Shown: in pieces, positions 1-7,841 of the stretch
Position numbering within the stretch: position 1 is the stretch's first letter
Layout of the letters: every line of letters starts with the position of its first letter
From: Candidatus Omnitrophota bacterium
Lineage (GTDB): Bacteria > Omnitrophota > Koll11 > Zapsychrales > Fredricksoniimonadaceae
Direction of reading: 5' to 3'
Assembly (NCBI GenBank): GCA_023247595.1
Contig: JAHFGF010000067.1
Coordinates: 1 to 8,517 of the forward strand
Length of the DNA stretch: 8,517 nucleotides
Made by a program: the position numbers and the translations under genes
The notes under the pieces: generated by a model
Told to the model about the DNA's origin: nothing
Database searches by the model: none
The model's input: only the letters and a program-made list of their open reading frames with translations

Positions 1-116
1 GAGAAGAAAAAAGGAACCAGGGCAAACCAAGCCGCCGGCCAAAATCCGAATTTGAAAAAATCATTCGGAAAGGAGAGGCAATACAATATCGCGGAACTTA
101 AAATGAAGAATATCAT
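1..116 (-). CDS. lnt: Apolipoprotein N-acyltransferase, N-terminal fragment (cut by window edge)
   Basis: Reading the minus strand from the ATG at 116 gives 38 codons open to the window edge, beginning MIFFILSSAILYCLSFP and continuing with WPAAWFALVPFFF. A hydrophobic first helix, a 'LSFP' turn, then 'AWFALVPFFF' is the pattern at the N-terminus of Lnt, the inner-membrane enzyme that adds the third acyl chain to the N-terminal cysteine of lipoproteins. The catalytic nitrilase-like domain (Glu-Lys-Cys) lies outside the window, so the call rests on the N-terminal pattern alone. An in-frame TAA lies seven codons upstream of the ATG (135-137). The gap to the stop of the upstream TPR gene is 30 bp, consistent with co-transcription. 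No strong Shine-Dalgarno sequence is visible before this ATG. Another polytopic membrane protein with a similar start is the main alternative. Confidence 0.6.
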   Translation of the reverse strand, partial: MIFFILSSAILYCLSFPNDFFKFGFWPAAWFALVPFFF

Positions 117-146
117 GAGAAAAGAATTTTCGTCTTATCCCTATGG

Positions 147-845
147 TCACGGATTCAACGCCTTTAAACCGCGCTCTGCCGCCGAGTTAGGATAGAAAGA
201 AATCGATTTTTGGTAAAACTTCCGCGCTTCTTTTTGATCCTGCATGCCCTGCGCGTAAAGTTCTCCCAACAAAAAATAGGCCTGGCTTAAAAAAATACTC
301 TCTGTCTTGGGGTCAAATAATTTAACGGCCTCTTGCAATTCCCGTTCGGAATCTTTGAAAACAACCGCGGCTTCCGCTTTAAGGCCTTTCTTAAAAAGTG
401 CAACCCCATTTCCCGAGAGAATTGTCCCAAGATTCAAATGACGATTGGCACGAGGATGTAGGGCAACAGCTTTTCGCAATAAAGCCAAACCTTCATCCAT
501 TCTGCCGTCATCAATGGCAGATAATCCCTGCTGTTCTAAATCATCAGCTTGTTGAACAATGTCCACAGACGGTGGTTTTGTTTGTTTGGAATCGACGGAA
601 TTTTGATCAGAAACAATATCTTTGACTTCATCCAAATAATACGTGATTGGAAAATCCAGACCGACATTGACCTGAATAAATTTGTCAGTGCGCGCCTCAA
701 TGGTGCCCTGCACTTTTTTACCGGATTTTAAGATGATCGAATCAGACCAAGCTGCTGACGGAAAGACGCTTAAAAGAAAAAGCGCTATTGTGATTGGACA
801 GGAAATCATTCCCATACAAATACAACATGAAAAACTTCTTGGCAT
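147..845 (-). CDS. Exported TPR-repeat protein with N-terminal beta-type 'LKSGKKVQG' module
   Basis: A protein of about 232 residues, not recognised as a named family. Residues 1-34 form a probable signal peptide: hydrophobic stretch ITIALFLLSVF, then SAAWS before DS, so cleavage near residue 34 is likely. Residues 36-77 (SIILKSGKKVQGTIEA ... YYLDEVKDI) look like a small beta-rich module with alternating hydrophobic residues. A Gln/Pro-rich linker follows, then three TPR-like helical pairs at roughly 100-137, 139-181 and 184-230; the last has YFLLGELYAQG and ARKFYQKSISFYP. It is probably a periplasmic scaffold, by inference only. The frame stays open up to 1040, but the extra residues are translated from the inverted-repeat element and from the upstream lipoprotein gene, so the start is placed at 845. 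GGAG at 848-851 lies only 2 nt before this ATG, which is tight. In-frame ATGs at 815 and 809 would still keep the hydrophobic signal segment. Confidence 0.72.
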   Translation of the reverse strand: MPRSFSCCICMGMISCPITIALFLLSVFPSAAWSDSIILKSGKKVQGTIEARTDKFIQVNVGLDFPITYYLDEVKDIVSDQNSVDSKQTKPPSVDIVQQADDLEQQGLSAIDDGRMDEGLALLRKAVALHPRANRHLNLGTILSGNGVALFKKGLKAEAAVVFKDSERELQEAVKLFDPKTESIFLSQAYFLLGELYAQGMQDQKEARKFYQKSISFYPNSAAERGLKALNP

Positions 846-869
846 TTCTCCGGGTGAAAAGACGCCGTG

Positions 870-985
870 TATTCTGCTACGCAAAAACAATAGAATTGTC
901 AGTTTTGCTTCGCAGGAATATTCTCGAGCAGAATAATTGCTCCGAAGCAAAAGAACCAGTTCTTTTATTTTTGCGAAGGAGAATA
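870..985. repeat. 116-bp MITE-like element with 18-bp imperfect terminal inverted repeats
   Basis: The left end 870-887 reads TATTCTGCTACGCAAAAA, and the reverse complement of the right end 968-985 reads TATTCTCCTTCGCAAAAA, 16 of 18 identical. Inside is a further related arm: the reverse complement of 903-920 reads TATTCCTGCGAAGCAAAA. The left half (870-920) therefore folds on itself, and the right half (919-985) does too, with AAAAGAAC at 949-956 facing GTTCTTTT at 959-966. The outermost bases are TA at both ends, compatible with a TA target duplication as made by IS630/Tc1-mariner type transposases, but this is inferred from one copy. It has no coding capacity of its own. It fills the gap between the lipoprotein stop (988) and the RBS of the next gene and could act as an RNA hairpin or attenuator. 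Confidence 0.65.
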
Positions 986-987
986 AG

Positions 988-1545
988 TTAGAAACGATTG
1001 ACCGACTGCGTTTCGGGTTTTTGGTTATCCAGCTCAACATTTTGAGGCGCCTGTTTTTGCTGCTCAGTTTTGATCAAGGCTTCCATCAGAAGCATGGATT
1101 GCTTGTAACCCTCTTCATTTTTCTGGGATTGAAATAGTTCAACGCTTTTTCGCGCGGCAAGGACGGCAGGCAGCGGCGTTTTGTTTCCTTCATTGGCAAG
1201 GCTCAGCATGTAAAACACATAACCATTATTCGGAAAAACATCAGCTGCCCGTTCCATGATGGTAATGGCCTCAGGATAACTTTTCATGCGCATAAAAACT
1301 TCAGTAAGCACCATGTACGGCTGAAGATTAGTTGGGTCAATTTGAATGGCGCCCTCAAAACTGACAACGGCCTTGGCAACGTCTTTTTGATTTAAAAACT
1401 CAACACCCTGCTGAAGCAGTTTCGCGGCAGCCTTTGTGGGCAGAGTCGAATCAGCGCCGGGGTTTTGTTTTTCCGCCGAATTTTCGCGGCTGTTGCAGCC
1501 CGCGAGAGAAAGAATCAAAACAAATGTAATCAACCCCTTATTCAC
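988..1545 (-). CDS. Small TPR lipoprotein
   Basis: About 185 residues. The start is read as the GTG at 1543-1545, giving MNKGLITFVLILSLAGC: a short basic n-region, a hydrophobic core and an LAGC lipobox with the lipidated Cys at residue 17. AGGAAGG at 1554-1560 lies 8 nt upstream. A second GTG at 1549-1551 would add two residues (a start MFVNKGL) and is the alternative. The frame is open further up to 1668, but those codons lie inside gltD and read as a poor signal sequence. The mature part begins with a polar linker (CNSRENSAEKQNPG), then TPR-like repeats at about residues 40-73 (ending FEGAIQIDPTN), 74-107 (ending ERAADVFPNN) and a weaker one at 108-141. The C-terminal tail is Gln-rich. Asn follows the Cys, and there is no Asp+2 inner-membrane retention signal, so outer-membrane sorting is plausible if Lol rules apply. 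It follows gltD after 40 bp, so it is probably in the same transcript; no metabolic link to glutamate synthesis is evident. Confidence 0.78.
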   Translation of the reverse strand: MNKGLITFVLILSLAGCNSRENSAEKQNPGADSTLPTKAAAKLLQQGVEFLNQKDVAKAVVSFEGAIQIDPTNLQPYMVLTEVFMRMKSYPEAITIMERAADVFPNNGYVFYMLSLANEGNKTPLPAVLAARKSVELFQSQKNEEGYKQSMLLMEALIKTEQQKQAPQNVELDNQKPETQSVNRF

Positions 1546-1585
1546 AAACACATCCTTCCTGATCCCATGACGAATCTTGTTGATT

Positions 1586-3031
1586 TTATCTTTCGACAAC
1601 TGAATTTTTGGTGAGATATTGATGAACGCCTTGTGCAGCGGCGCGGCCTTCTTGAATCGCCCAGACAACCAGCGATTGACCGCGCGTCATATCACCCGCC
1701 GTGAAAACACCCGGAATGCTGGTCATTTTATTCGCGTCCGCTTTAACATTTCCGCGCGGATCCATCTCAACGCCTAATTGTTCAAGCATCCCTTTTTTAA
1801 CAGGGCCCATGAAACCCATGGCAAGCAATAATAAATCGCACTCCACTTCAAATTCGGAACCGGGTATTTCTTTCATCGAACTCCGGCCGTTTACAGGATC
1901 TTTGGGCCCGAATTCCAGACGGACGCAATGCATTTTTTTGAGTTTGCCGTTTTCGCCAGAAAGTTTTTTAGTCAAAATGCTGTAATCACGCTCGCAGCCT
2001 TCGTCATGCGATGTGGATGAACGAAAGATAAGCGCCCAGTTCGGCCAAGGGTTATCAGCTGCTCGCTGTTCTGGCGGCCGTGCCATCAATTCAAATTGAC
2101 TGACGGATACAGCGCCCTGGCGATTGGAAGTACCCACGCAATCGGAACCCGTGTCACCGCCTCCTAAAACAACAACTTTCTTGCCTTGGGCAGTTATGCT
2201 TTCCTTCGGGTCAAGATGAATGCCCAAACCCCGGCGGTTCTCTTGGGGAAGAAAATGCATAGCCTGATAAACGCCTTCCAATTCCCGTCCAGGAATGGGA
2301 AGATCGCGGGCGTCTTCCGCGCCGCCGCAGAGCACAACGGCATCATATTTATCAACGAGTTCTTTGGGGGTCATATTGACGCCGACGTGAACGCCGGTTT
2401 TAAAATTAACGCCTTCCTGATGCATCCGCTGCACGCGCCGTTCAACAACCCATTTTTCCAATTTGAAATCTGGAATGCCGAGCGTTAATAAACCGCCGAT
2501 GACTTCATTTTTTTCATAAACCGTAACTTTATGGCCGCTTTTATTGAGCTGATCCGCGCAAGCCAATCCTGCCGGACCCGAACCAATGACAGCGACTTTT
2601 TTACCCGAACGGTGCTTAGGCGGCTGAGGCTTAACCCAACCTTGTTCATAGGCATGTTCAATAACGGAAACTTCAATATTTTTAATAGTGACCGCCGGCT
2701 GATTAATCGACAGGACACAGGAATTTTCGCATGGGGCCGGACAAACTCTGCCGGTAAATTCAGGAAAATTATTCGTCTTGTGCAGACGCTCAATAGCTTC
2801 CTGCCATCGGTCGCGAAAAACAAGATCGTTCCAATCAGGAATAATATTTCCAATCGGGCAGCCGGACTGGCAAAACGGAACGCCGCAATCCATACAACGC
2901 GCGCCTTGTTCTTTTAATTCTTTTTCAGGAAGCAGCTTGGTAAATTCTTTCCAATGCTTAAGCCTACCCTGAGCAGGTTCCTTCTTAAACTCCTGCCGGT
3001 TGAATTTCATGAACCCTTTGACATCACCCAT
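1586..3031 (-). CDS. gltD: Glutamate synthase (NADPH) small (beta) subunit
   Basis: 481 residues, the usual length for GltD. It takes electrons from NADPH onto FAD and passes them through iron-sulfur clusters to GltB. The N-terminal domain carries cysteines for the 4Fe-4S clusters: CMDCGVPFCQSGCP (Cys46, 49, 54, 58) and CPAPCENSC (Cys97, 101, 105). The FAD-binding Rossmann motif is VAVIGSGPAGLACA (147-160), the NADPH-binding motif VVVLGGGDTGSDCVG (286-300), and the C-terminal FAD segment GVFTAGDMTRGQSLVVWAI (441-459). The MGDVKGFMKF start is a standard GltD opening and is supported by GGAG at 3037-3040, 5 nt before the ATG. It lies 123 bp downstream of gltB, a gap occupied mostly by inverted heptad repeats. 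Related FAD/NADPH subunits (dihydropyrimidine dehydrogenase, NfnB) share this fold, but direct adjacency to gltB settles the assignment. Confidence 0.97.
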   Translation of the reverse strand: MGDVKGFMKFNRQEFKKEPAQGRLKHWKEFTKLLPEKELKEQGARCMDCGVPFCQSGCPIGNIIPDWNDLVFRDRWQEAIERLHKTNNFPEFTGRVCPAPCENSCVLSINQPAVTIKNIEVSVIEHAYEQGWVKPQPPKHRSGKKVAVIGSGPAGLACADQLNKSGHKVTVYEKNEVIGGLLTLGIPDFKLEKWVVERRVQRMHQEGVNFKTGVHVGVNMTPKELVDKYDAVVLCGGAEDARDLPIPGRELEGVYQAMHFLPQENRRGLGIHLDPKESITAQGKKVVVLGGGDTGSDCVGTSNRQGAVSVSQFELMARPPEQRAADNPWPNWALIFRSSTSHDEGCERDYSILTKKLSGENGKLKKMHCVRLEFGPKDPVNGRSSMKEIPGSEFEVECDLLLLAMGFMGPVKKGMLEQLGVEMDPRGNVKADANKMTSIPGVFTAGDMTRGQSLVVWAIQEGRAAAQGVHQYLTKNSVVER

Positions 3032-3036
3032 TTTTG

Positions 3037-3040
3037 CTCC
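3037..3040 (-). promoter_or_regulatory. Ribosome binding site of gltD
   Basis: The minus strand reads CGGAGCAAAAATG here, putting GGAG 5 nt before the ATG at 3031. This fixes the start of gltD at MGDVKG rather than the internal Met at residue 8. Confidence 0.75.
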
Positions 3041-3049
3041 GTTTTTGCT

Positions 3050-3079
3050 AGTAAGTAGTAGGCAGTATGTAGTAAGTAG
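3050..3079 (+). repeat. Degenerate 7-bp tandem repeat array, left arm of an inverted pair
   Basis: The plus strand reads in 7-base units AGTAAGT, AGTAGGC, AGTATGT, AGTAAGT, then AG. Bases 3058-3079 are inverted-complementary to 3151-3172 with 20 of 22 positions matching, separated by 71 nt (3080-3150). The array lies just upstream of the gltD RBS, so in the gltB-gltD transcript it could pair with the right arm into a long stem-loop. I see no gene in the loop. Confidence 0.8.
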
Positions 3080-3143
3080 AAAAAACGAGAACTACTATTC
3101 GTGACACACCGCTTTAATTAGCGTTTATATTTCCTTTTAATTT

Positions 3144-3173
3144 CTCCCTACTACTTACTTCTTACTGCCTACC
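3144..3173 (-). repeat. Degenerate 7-bp tandem repeat array, right arm, overlapping the gltB 3' end
   Basis: On the minus strand from 3173 downward the units are GGTAGGC, AGTAAGA, AGTAAGT, AGTAGGG, then AG. It is the inverted partner of the array at 3050-3079. The gltB stop codon TAA (3155-3157) sits inside the third unit, and the final residues VGSKK are translated from the repeat. Directly beside it, 3174-3185 is a GC-rich palindrome (GCCGC-CT-GCGGC) that encodes part of the preceding residues and may belong to the same element. Confidence 0.8.
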
Positions 3174-6100
3174 GCCGCCTGCGGCAGCGGCTCGTCTTTA
3201 ACCTTATTCGCTTCTTCCAACACCCGACGGTAATCGGTCGGATAAACTTTAATAAACTGCGGCAGGGAATTTTCCCAATTGTCCAAAATCTGTTTGGCAA
3301 CTGTGCTTTGCGTATAGTTGAAATGGTTTTGAATAAGCGCGCAAAGTTCTGCCGCGTCGTCTTTATCTTTAACTGGAAATAATTCGACCATGCCTTTATT
3401 GCACTTGGAACTAAACGTTCCGTCCCGATCCAAAATATAGGCAATGCCGCCGCTCATCCCAGCCGCGAAATTCCGTCCGGTGGAGCCAAGGATAACAACA
3501 CGGCCGCCGGTCATGTATTCACAGCCGTGGTCGCCAACGCCTTCAACAACGGCAGAAGCCCCGCTATTTCTAACAGCAAAGCGTTCGCCCGCCAATCCGC
3601 GAAAATACACTTCACCCTGGATTGCGCCGTACAGCACAACGTTTCCGACGATAATATTATCTTCCGCAACGAGTTTCGATTTCGGATGGGGATAAATAAC
3701 TATCCGCCCGCCAGATAAACCTTTGCCGACATAATCGTTGGCATCGCCTTCCAGTGTCAGGCTCACACCGTGAGCAAGGAACGCGCCAAAACTCTGTCCG
3801 GCAGATCCCTGAAATTTAATTTGAATCGTGTCCTTAGGCAAACCAGCCAAACCGTATTTACGGGCAATGACCGACGAGAGCATGGTGCCGACCGTACGGT
3901 TAACGTTAAAAATTGGGCTGTCGAAACGAACAGGTTTTTGCTGTTCAATGGCCTGATGGCATTTTTCGATTAACTTAATATCCAATGCTTTTTCCAAACC
4001 ATGGTCCTGTTTTTCAACGTGGCGAATCGCAACACCGGCGGGGACATCCGCTTTATGCAGAATGTTGGTTAAATCTATGCCCTTGGCTTTCCAATGATCA
4101 ATGGCATCCGCCGTATCCAGACAATCCACGCGGCCGACCATCTCTTCAAATTTTCGAAAACCTAATTCCGCCATGATCTCACGGACTTCTTCGGCGATGA
4201 ATGTAAAAAAATTAACAACATATTCGGGCTTACCGTCGAACTTCTTGCGCAATTCCGGATCCTGAGTCGCAACCCCGACTGAACAGGTATTTAAATGGCA
4301 TTTGCGTAAAAGAATGCATCCCATAGTGACCAATGCCGTCGTGGAAAATCCGAATTCATCAGCTCCGAGCATGGCGGCAATAACAACATCTCGTCCGGTT
4401 TTTAATTGTCCGTCGGTCTGAACGCGGATGCGGCCGCGCAAATCGTTCATCACCAGCACCTGCTGTGTTTCCGCAATCCCAAGTTCCATCGGAAGACCAG
4501 CGTGCTTGATGGATGTTTGCGGCGACGCGCCGGTTCCGCCTTCATAACCGCTAATAAGCACATGATCGGCTTTACCTTTGGAAACGCCGGCGGCAACGGT
4601 TCCCACGCCGACTTCGGAAACTAATTTAACGCTCACATCAGCCAGAGGATTAGAATTCTTCAAGTCATGGATGAGCTGTGCTAAATCTTCAATCGAATAA
4701 ATGTCATGGTGCGGCGGCGGAGAAATAAGGCCCACTCCCGGCGTTGTATGCCGCGTCTTCGCAATTTCTTTACTGACTTTATGGCCCGGAAGCTGGCCGC
4801 CCTCGCCGGGTTTCGCGCCTTGAGCCATTTTAATCTGCAGCTGATCCGCGTTGACCAAATATTCAATCGTCACCCCGAAGCGGCCTTGCGCGACTTGTTT
4901 GATACGGCTGCGGCGCCAATCGCCATTCGGGTCTTTCTTAAATCGTTCGGTATCTTCTCCGCCTTCACCGGTATTGGAAAATCCTCCCAAACGGTTCATG
5001 GCAATCGCGAGCGTTTCGTGCGCTTCTTTGGAAATAGAACCATAACTCATCGCGCCCGTCGCGAAACGTTTAACAATCTGCGCTGTGGGCTCAACCTCGT
5101 CGATGGGAACGGACTTACCTTTTTTAAATCTCAATAAGCCGCGGATATTGGCCAGCTTAATCGTTTGTTCATTGACGAGCTTGGCGTATCGTTTGTAAGT
5201 ATTCAAATCCTTCGAACGCACAGAATGCTGCAAAAGCGCAATCGTCTGGGGATTCAATTGATGAAATTCTCCCTCGCGGCGCCAATGATATTCCCCGCCT
5301 TCATCCAGCAGGCTGTCTTCACCGGAAATTTCCGAATAAGCAAAATCATGACGCCTGAGCATTTCTTCAGCCACGGTTTTAATGCCGATGCCGCCGATTC
5401 GGGAAGGAGTCGCGGTAAAATATTTTTCAATAAATTCTGAAGACAAACCAACGGCTTCAAAAATCTGCGCGCCGCAGTAAGACTGGATCGTTGAAATCCC
5501 CATTTTGGAAATAATCTTAAACAAACCTTTGCGGCAGGATTTTAAAAAATTCTTTTGCGCGTCTTTGAAAAGCAACTCCGGCGGATAAAGGCCTTTGTTG
5601 ATCTCATCTTCAATGGTTTCAAAGGCAAGATAAGGATTAATTGCGTTCGCGCCATAACCGATGAGGGCGGCAAAATGATGCATTTCGTGCGCTTCGGCAG
5701 TTTCCAAAACCAGGCTGACTTTCGTGCGCGTTCCCTGACGGATCAAATGATGATGCAAACCCGCGCATGCCAGCAATGACGGCATGGCCACCTGTTTGGC
5801 ATTCATTCCCCGGTCGGAAAGAACTAAAATACTGTAGCCTACTTTAATAGCTTCGTCGGCTTTAGCAAATAATTCATCCAGCGCGTTTTCCAAACCTTTC
5901 GTGCCTTTTTCTTTTGTGAAAAGAGTTTCAAGCGTGACGGATTTGAGAGCCCCCACATCGACGTGTGCTATCTTTTCAAGATCTTCATTTGTCAGAATAG
6001 GACGGGAAATTTTCAGGCGTTGACAATGCGCTGGCGTCTCTTCGAGCAGATTGCCTTCCGGCCCGAGCATGACCTCTTCTCCCATAATGATTTCTTCACG

Positions 6101-7696
6101 GATTGCATCAATCGGCGGGTTGGTTACCTGGGCAAACAGCTGTTTGAAATAATTAAACAAAAGCTGCGGACGGTCGGAGAGAACGGCAAGCGGCGTATCG
6201 GTTCCCATCGAACCCGTCGCTTCTTCTGCGTTTGTCGCCATCGGATATAAAACCATTTTCAAATCTTCCAAGGTATATCCGAAAGCCCTCTGGCGTTCTA
6301 AAATTGTCTTGGCATTCAGGCCGCGTACTTTTTTCGGTTTGGGAAGACTTTCTAAATCAATGAGATTATCTTTGAGCCATTGCGCATACGGTTTGCGGGC
6401 GGCATAACTGCTTTTGATTTCTTTATCGTCAATGATTCGCCCTTCTTGCGTGTCGACCAAAAACATCTTGCCCGGCTGCATGCGGCCCTTTTTCACAATA
6501 TTCTCCTCAGGAATGGGAAGCACGCCCGCTTCGGAAGCTAAGATAACCATGTCGTCTTTGGTAATCCAATAACGTCCAGGACGCAGGCCATTACGGTCAA
6601 GAACGGTTCCGATATAACGGTCGTCCATAAATGTAATATCAGCCGGTCCATCCCATGGTTCCATAAGACAAGAATGATATTCATAGAACGCTTTTTTATC
6701 CGCTTCCATCTGCTGATCCCCGCTCCATGCCTCGGGAATCATCATCATGACGGCATGCGGCAACGAACGTCCGGCTAAAACCAAAAGTTCAAGAACATTG
6801 TCCAACGTCGCGGTATCGCTGCCGTGCGGAACAACCACCGGAAGCGTTTTGCGGATATCGTCGCCGAAAACTTCGGAAACAAATTGTTTTTCACGCGCAT
6901 TAGTCCAATTGATATTGCCGCGCAGCGTATTGATTTCGCCGTTATGCGCGATCAAACGGTAAGGGTGAGCCAGCGCCCAGGAAGGAAATGTATTAGTGCT
7001 GTAACGGGAATGGACCATGGCAATTGCCGACACAAATGCCGGGTCTGCCAAATCCTGAAAAAATCTGTCCACCTGCTCCGACATCAATTGGCCTTTATAA
7101 ACCATGGTCTTGGAGGACAGGGAACAGAAATAATAAAAATTACGCTGATTGAGCGTCGAATGATAGACCTTATTCCAGAGCCGTTTACGGATGATGTACA
7201 ATTTTCTGTCAAAATGTTCAACCGGCGTGTTTTTGCCGCGGGCAATAAAGAGCTGTTTGAATTCAGGCTCAACCGAACGGGCGACATGGCCAATTTGCGA
7301 GCTATCGTGCGGAACACTGCGCCAGCCTAAAAACTTCTGTCCCTCTTCATGGATGATATGCTCGGTCCATTCTTCAATCGTATTGCGGTCTTCAAGATTG
7401 GTCGGCAAAAACACCATTCCCGCGCCGTAGTTACCGAGCTTCGGAAGTTCAATGTTGATCTTCGCGCATTCCTTGCGCAAAAACGCGTCCGGCATCTGTA
7501 TCATAATCCCCGCGCCGTCACCGGTTAAAGGATCACAGCCGCAAGCGCCGCGATGGCTTAAATTTTCAAGGATTTGAACAGCATGCCGCACGATTTCGTG
7601 GGATTTATTGCCTTTGATATTCGCGATAAAACCAACACCGCAGCTGTCATGCTCAAAAGCGGGATCGTAAAGGCCCTGTTTTTCCGGAAGACTCAT
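3155..7696 (-). CDS. gltB: Glutamate synthase (NADPH) large (alpha) subunit
   Basis: 1513 residues, normal for bacterial GltB. It hydrolyses glutamine at the N-terminal site, channels ammonia internally and reductively aminates 2-oxoglutarate at the FMN site. The nucleophile of the class II amidotransferase domain is Cys19 ([11 protein letters not shown]), exposed after removal of a short propeptide. Other glutaminase-domain motifs are HSRYSTNT (229-236), [11 protein letters not shown] (251-261) and DRNGLRPGR (367-375). A central domain spans about 480-780. The FMN/synthase domain shows [15 protein letters not shown] (883-897), NTGEGGED (908-915), [13 protein letters not shown] (959-971), [15 protein letters not shown] (992-1006) and [12 protein letters not shown] (1048-1059). 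The 3Fe-4S cluster ligands are Cys1127, Cys1133 and Cys1138. A GXGXG beta-helix domain follows from about 1260 to 1430. The start is supported by AGAGG 9 nt upstream. The last residues, roughly AAVGSKK, come from a repeat element and look like a replaced tail. gltD follows. Confidence 0.98.
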   Translation of the reverse strand: MSLPEKQGLYDPAFEHDSCGVGFIANIKGNKSHEIVRHAVQILENLSHRGACGCDPLTGDGAGIMIQMPDAFLRKECAKINIELPKLGNYGAGMVFLPTNLEDRNTIEEWTEHIIHEEGQKFLGWRSVPHDSSQIGHVARSVEPEFKQLFIARGKNTPVEHFDRKLYIIRKRLWNKVYHSTLNQRNFYYFCSLSSKTMVYKGQLMSEQVDRFFQDLADPAFVSAIAMVHSRYSTNTFPSWALAHPYRLIAHNGEINTLRGNINWTNAREKQFVSEVFGDDIRKTLPVVVPHGSDTATLDNVLELLVLAGRSLPHAVMMMIPEAWSGDQQMEADKKAFYEYHSCLMEPWDGPADITFMDDRYIGTVLDRNGLRPGRYWITKDDMVILASEAGVLPIPEENIVKKGRMQPGKMFLVDTQEGRIIDDKEIKSSYAARKPYAQWLKDNLIDLESLPKPKKVRGLNAKTILERQRAFGYTLEDLKMVLYPMATNAEEATGSMGTDTPLAVLSDRPQLLFNYFKQLFAQVTNPPIDAIREEIIMGEEVMLGPEGNLLEETPAHCQRLKISRPILTNEDLEKIAHVDVGALKSVTLETLFTKEKGTKGLENALDELFAKADEAIKVGYSILVLSDRGMNAKQVAMPSLLACAGLHHHLIRQGTRTKVSLVLETAEAHEMHHFAALIGYGANAINPYLAFETIEDEINKGLYPPELLFKDAQKNFLKSCRKGLFKIISKMGISTIQSYCGAQIFEAVGLSSEFIEKYFTATPSRIGGIGIKTVAEEMLRRHDFAYSEISGEDSLLDEGGEYHWRREGEFHQLNPQTIALLQHSVRSKDLNTYKRYAKLVNEQTIKLANIRGLLRFKKGKSVPIDEVEPTAQIVKRFATGAMSYGSISKEAHETLAIAMNRLGGFSNTGEGGEDTERFKKDPNGDWRRSRIKQVAQGRFGVTIEYLVNADQLQIKMAQGAKPGEGGQLPGHKVSKEIAKTRHTTPGVGLISPPPHHDIYSIEDLAQLIHDLKNSNPLADVSVKLVSEVGVGTVAAGVSKGKADHVLISGYEGGTGASPQTSIKHAGLPMELGIAETQQVLVMNDLRGRIRVQTDGQLKTGRDVVIAAMLGADEFGFSTTALVTMGCILLRKCHLNTCSVGVATQDPELRKKFDGKPEYVVNFFTFIAEEVREIMAELGFRKFEEMVGRVDCLDTADAIDHWKAKGIDLTNILHKADVPAGVAIRHVEKQDHGLEKALDIKLIEKCHQAIEQQKPVRFDSPIFNVNRTVGTMLSSVIARKYGLAGLPKDTIQIKFQGSAGQSFGAFLAHGVSLTLEGDANDYVGKGLSGGRIVIYPHPKSKLVAEDNIIVGNVVLYGAIQGEVYFRGLAGERFAVRNSGASAVVEGVGDHGCEYMTGGRVVILGSTGRNFAAGMSGGIAYILDRDGTFSSKCNKGMVELFPVKDKDDAAELCALIQNHFNYTQSTVAKQILDNWENSLPQFIKVYPTDYRRVLEEANKVKDEPLPQAAVGSKK

Positions 7697-7705
7697 CTAC
7701 AACAA

Positions 7706-7710
7706 CCTCT
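7706..7710 (-). promoter_or_regulatory. Ribosome binding site of gltB
   Basis: The minus strand reads AGAGG, 9 nt before the ATG at 7696. It supports a short propeptide of 18 residues ahead of the catalytic cysteine. Confidence 0.65.
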
Positions 7711-7748
7711 TTATCATTGGGTTTAAATCGCTTGTATATCTTCGACTT

Positions 7749-7776
7749 AGAATAAATTCATAACAGAGTGTCGCAA
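7749..7776 (-). promoter_or_regulatory. Second, weaker promoter candidate for gltBD
   Basis: The minus strand has TTGCGA (7771-7776), a 16-nt spacer, and TATTCT (7749-7754). Each hexamer matches the sigma-70 consensus at 4 of 6 positions. It would start transcription closer to gltB than the other candidate. In AT-rich intergenic DNA such matches arise by chance. Confidence 0.25.
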
Positions 7777-7789
7777 TTTTAAGACGCTC

Positions 7790-7818
7790 ATTTTATCTGT
7801 TTTTGCACAGAATGCAAA
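7790..7818 (-). promoter_or_regulatory. Sigma-70-like promoter candidate for gltBD
   Basis: The minus strand has TTTGCA (7813-7818, 4 of 6 to TTGACA), a 17-nt spacer and TAAAAT (7790-7795, 5 of 6 to TATAAT). The predicted transcription start, around 7783, would give a leader of about 87 nt. The gap after nadE is the most natural place for an operon promoter. No sigma-54 type GG-N10-GC signature was seen. Confidence 0.4.
7802..7818. promoter_or_regulatory. Perfect 6-5-6 dyad, possible operator at the gltB promoter
   Basis: The minus strand reads TTTGCA-TTCTG-TGCAAA: two perfect 6-bp half-sites around a 5-nt spacer. It covers the candidate -35 box and part of the spacer, where a dimeric helix-turn-helix repressor would block RNA polymerase. 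The regulator is unknown. It does not match the NtrC palindrome as I know it. Confidence 0.4.
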
Positions 7819-7841
7819 GAAAAAATTCGTACTTCTTTGGT

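Noticed and set aside
870..985. CRISPR-like or tRNA-like reading of the tandem hairpins
   Set aside because: There are only two diverged units with no uniform spacers, and no cloverleaf or CCA end can be drawn.
794..991. Plus-strand open frame with a repeated peptide (CYAKTIELSVLLRRNI and CSEAKEPVLLFLRRRI)
   Set aside because: The peptide repeat only mirrors the direct-repeat structure of the 870-985 element. The frame runs antisense to two convincing genes and has no plausible product.
846..1040. The open frame continuing upstream of the 147-845 gene to an ATG at 1040
   Set aside because: Those 65 residues are translated across the inverted-repeat element and antisense-free overlap with the lipoprotein 3' end. 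They show no signal peptide at the front, while a proper signal sequence begins only after 845.
1546..1668. Longer lipoprotein reading frame starting inside gltD at 1668
   Set aside because: The extra residues overlap gltD in another frame and would bury the signal peptide and lipobox. A Shine-Dalgarno sequence at 1554-1560 fits the GTG at 1545.
4706..5137. Plus-strand open frame of 143 codons within gltB
   Set aside because: It is antisense to the FMN-domain coding sequence; the composition is that of a shadow frame and no motif is seen.
6824..7330. Plus-strand open frame of 168 codons within gltB
   Set aside because: It is antisense to the strongly conserved glutaminase domain of GltB and has no recognisable domain.
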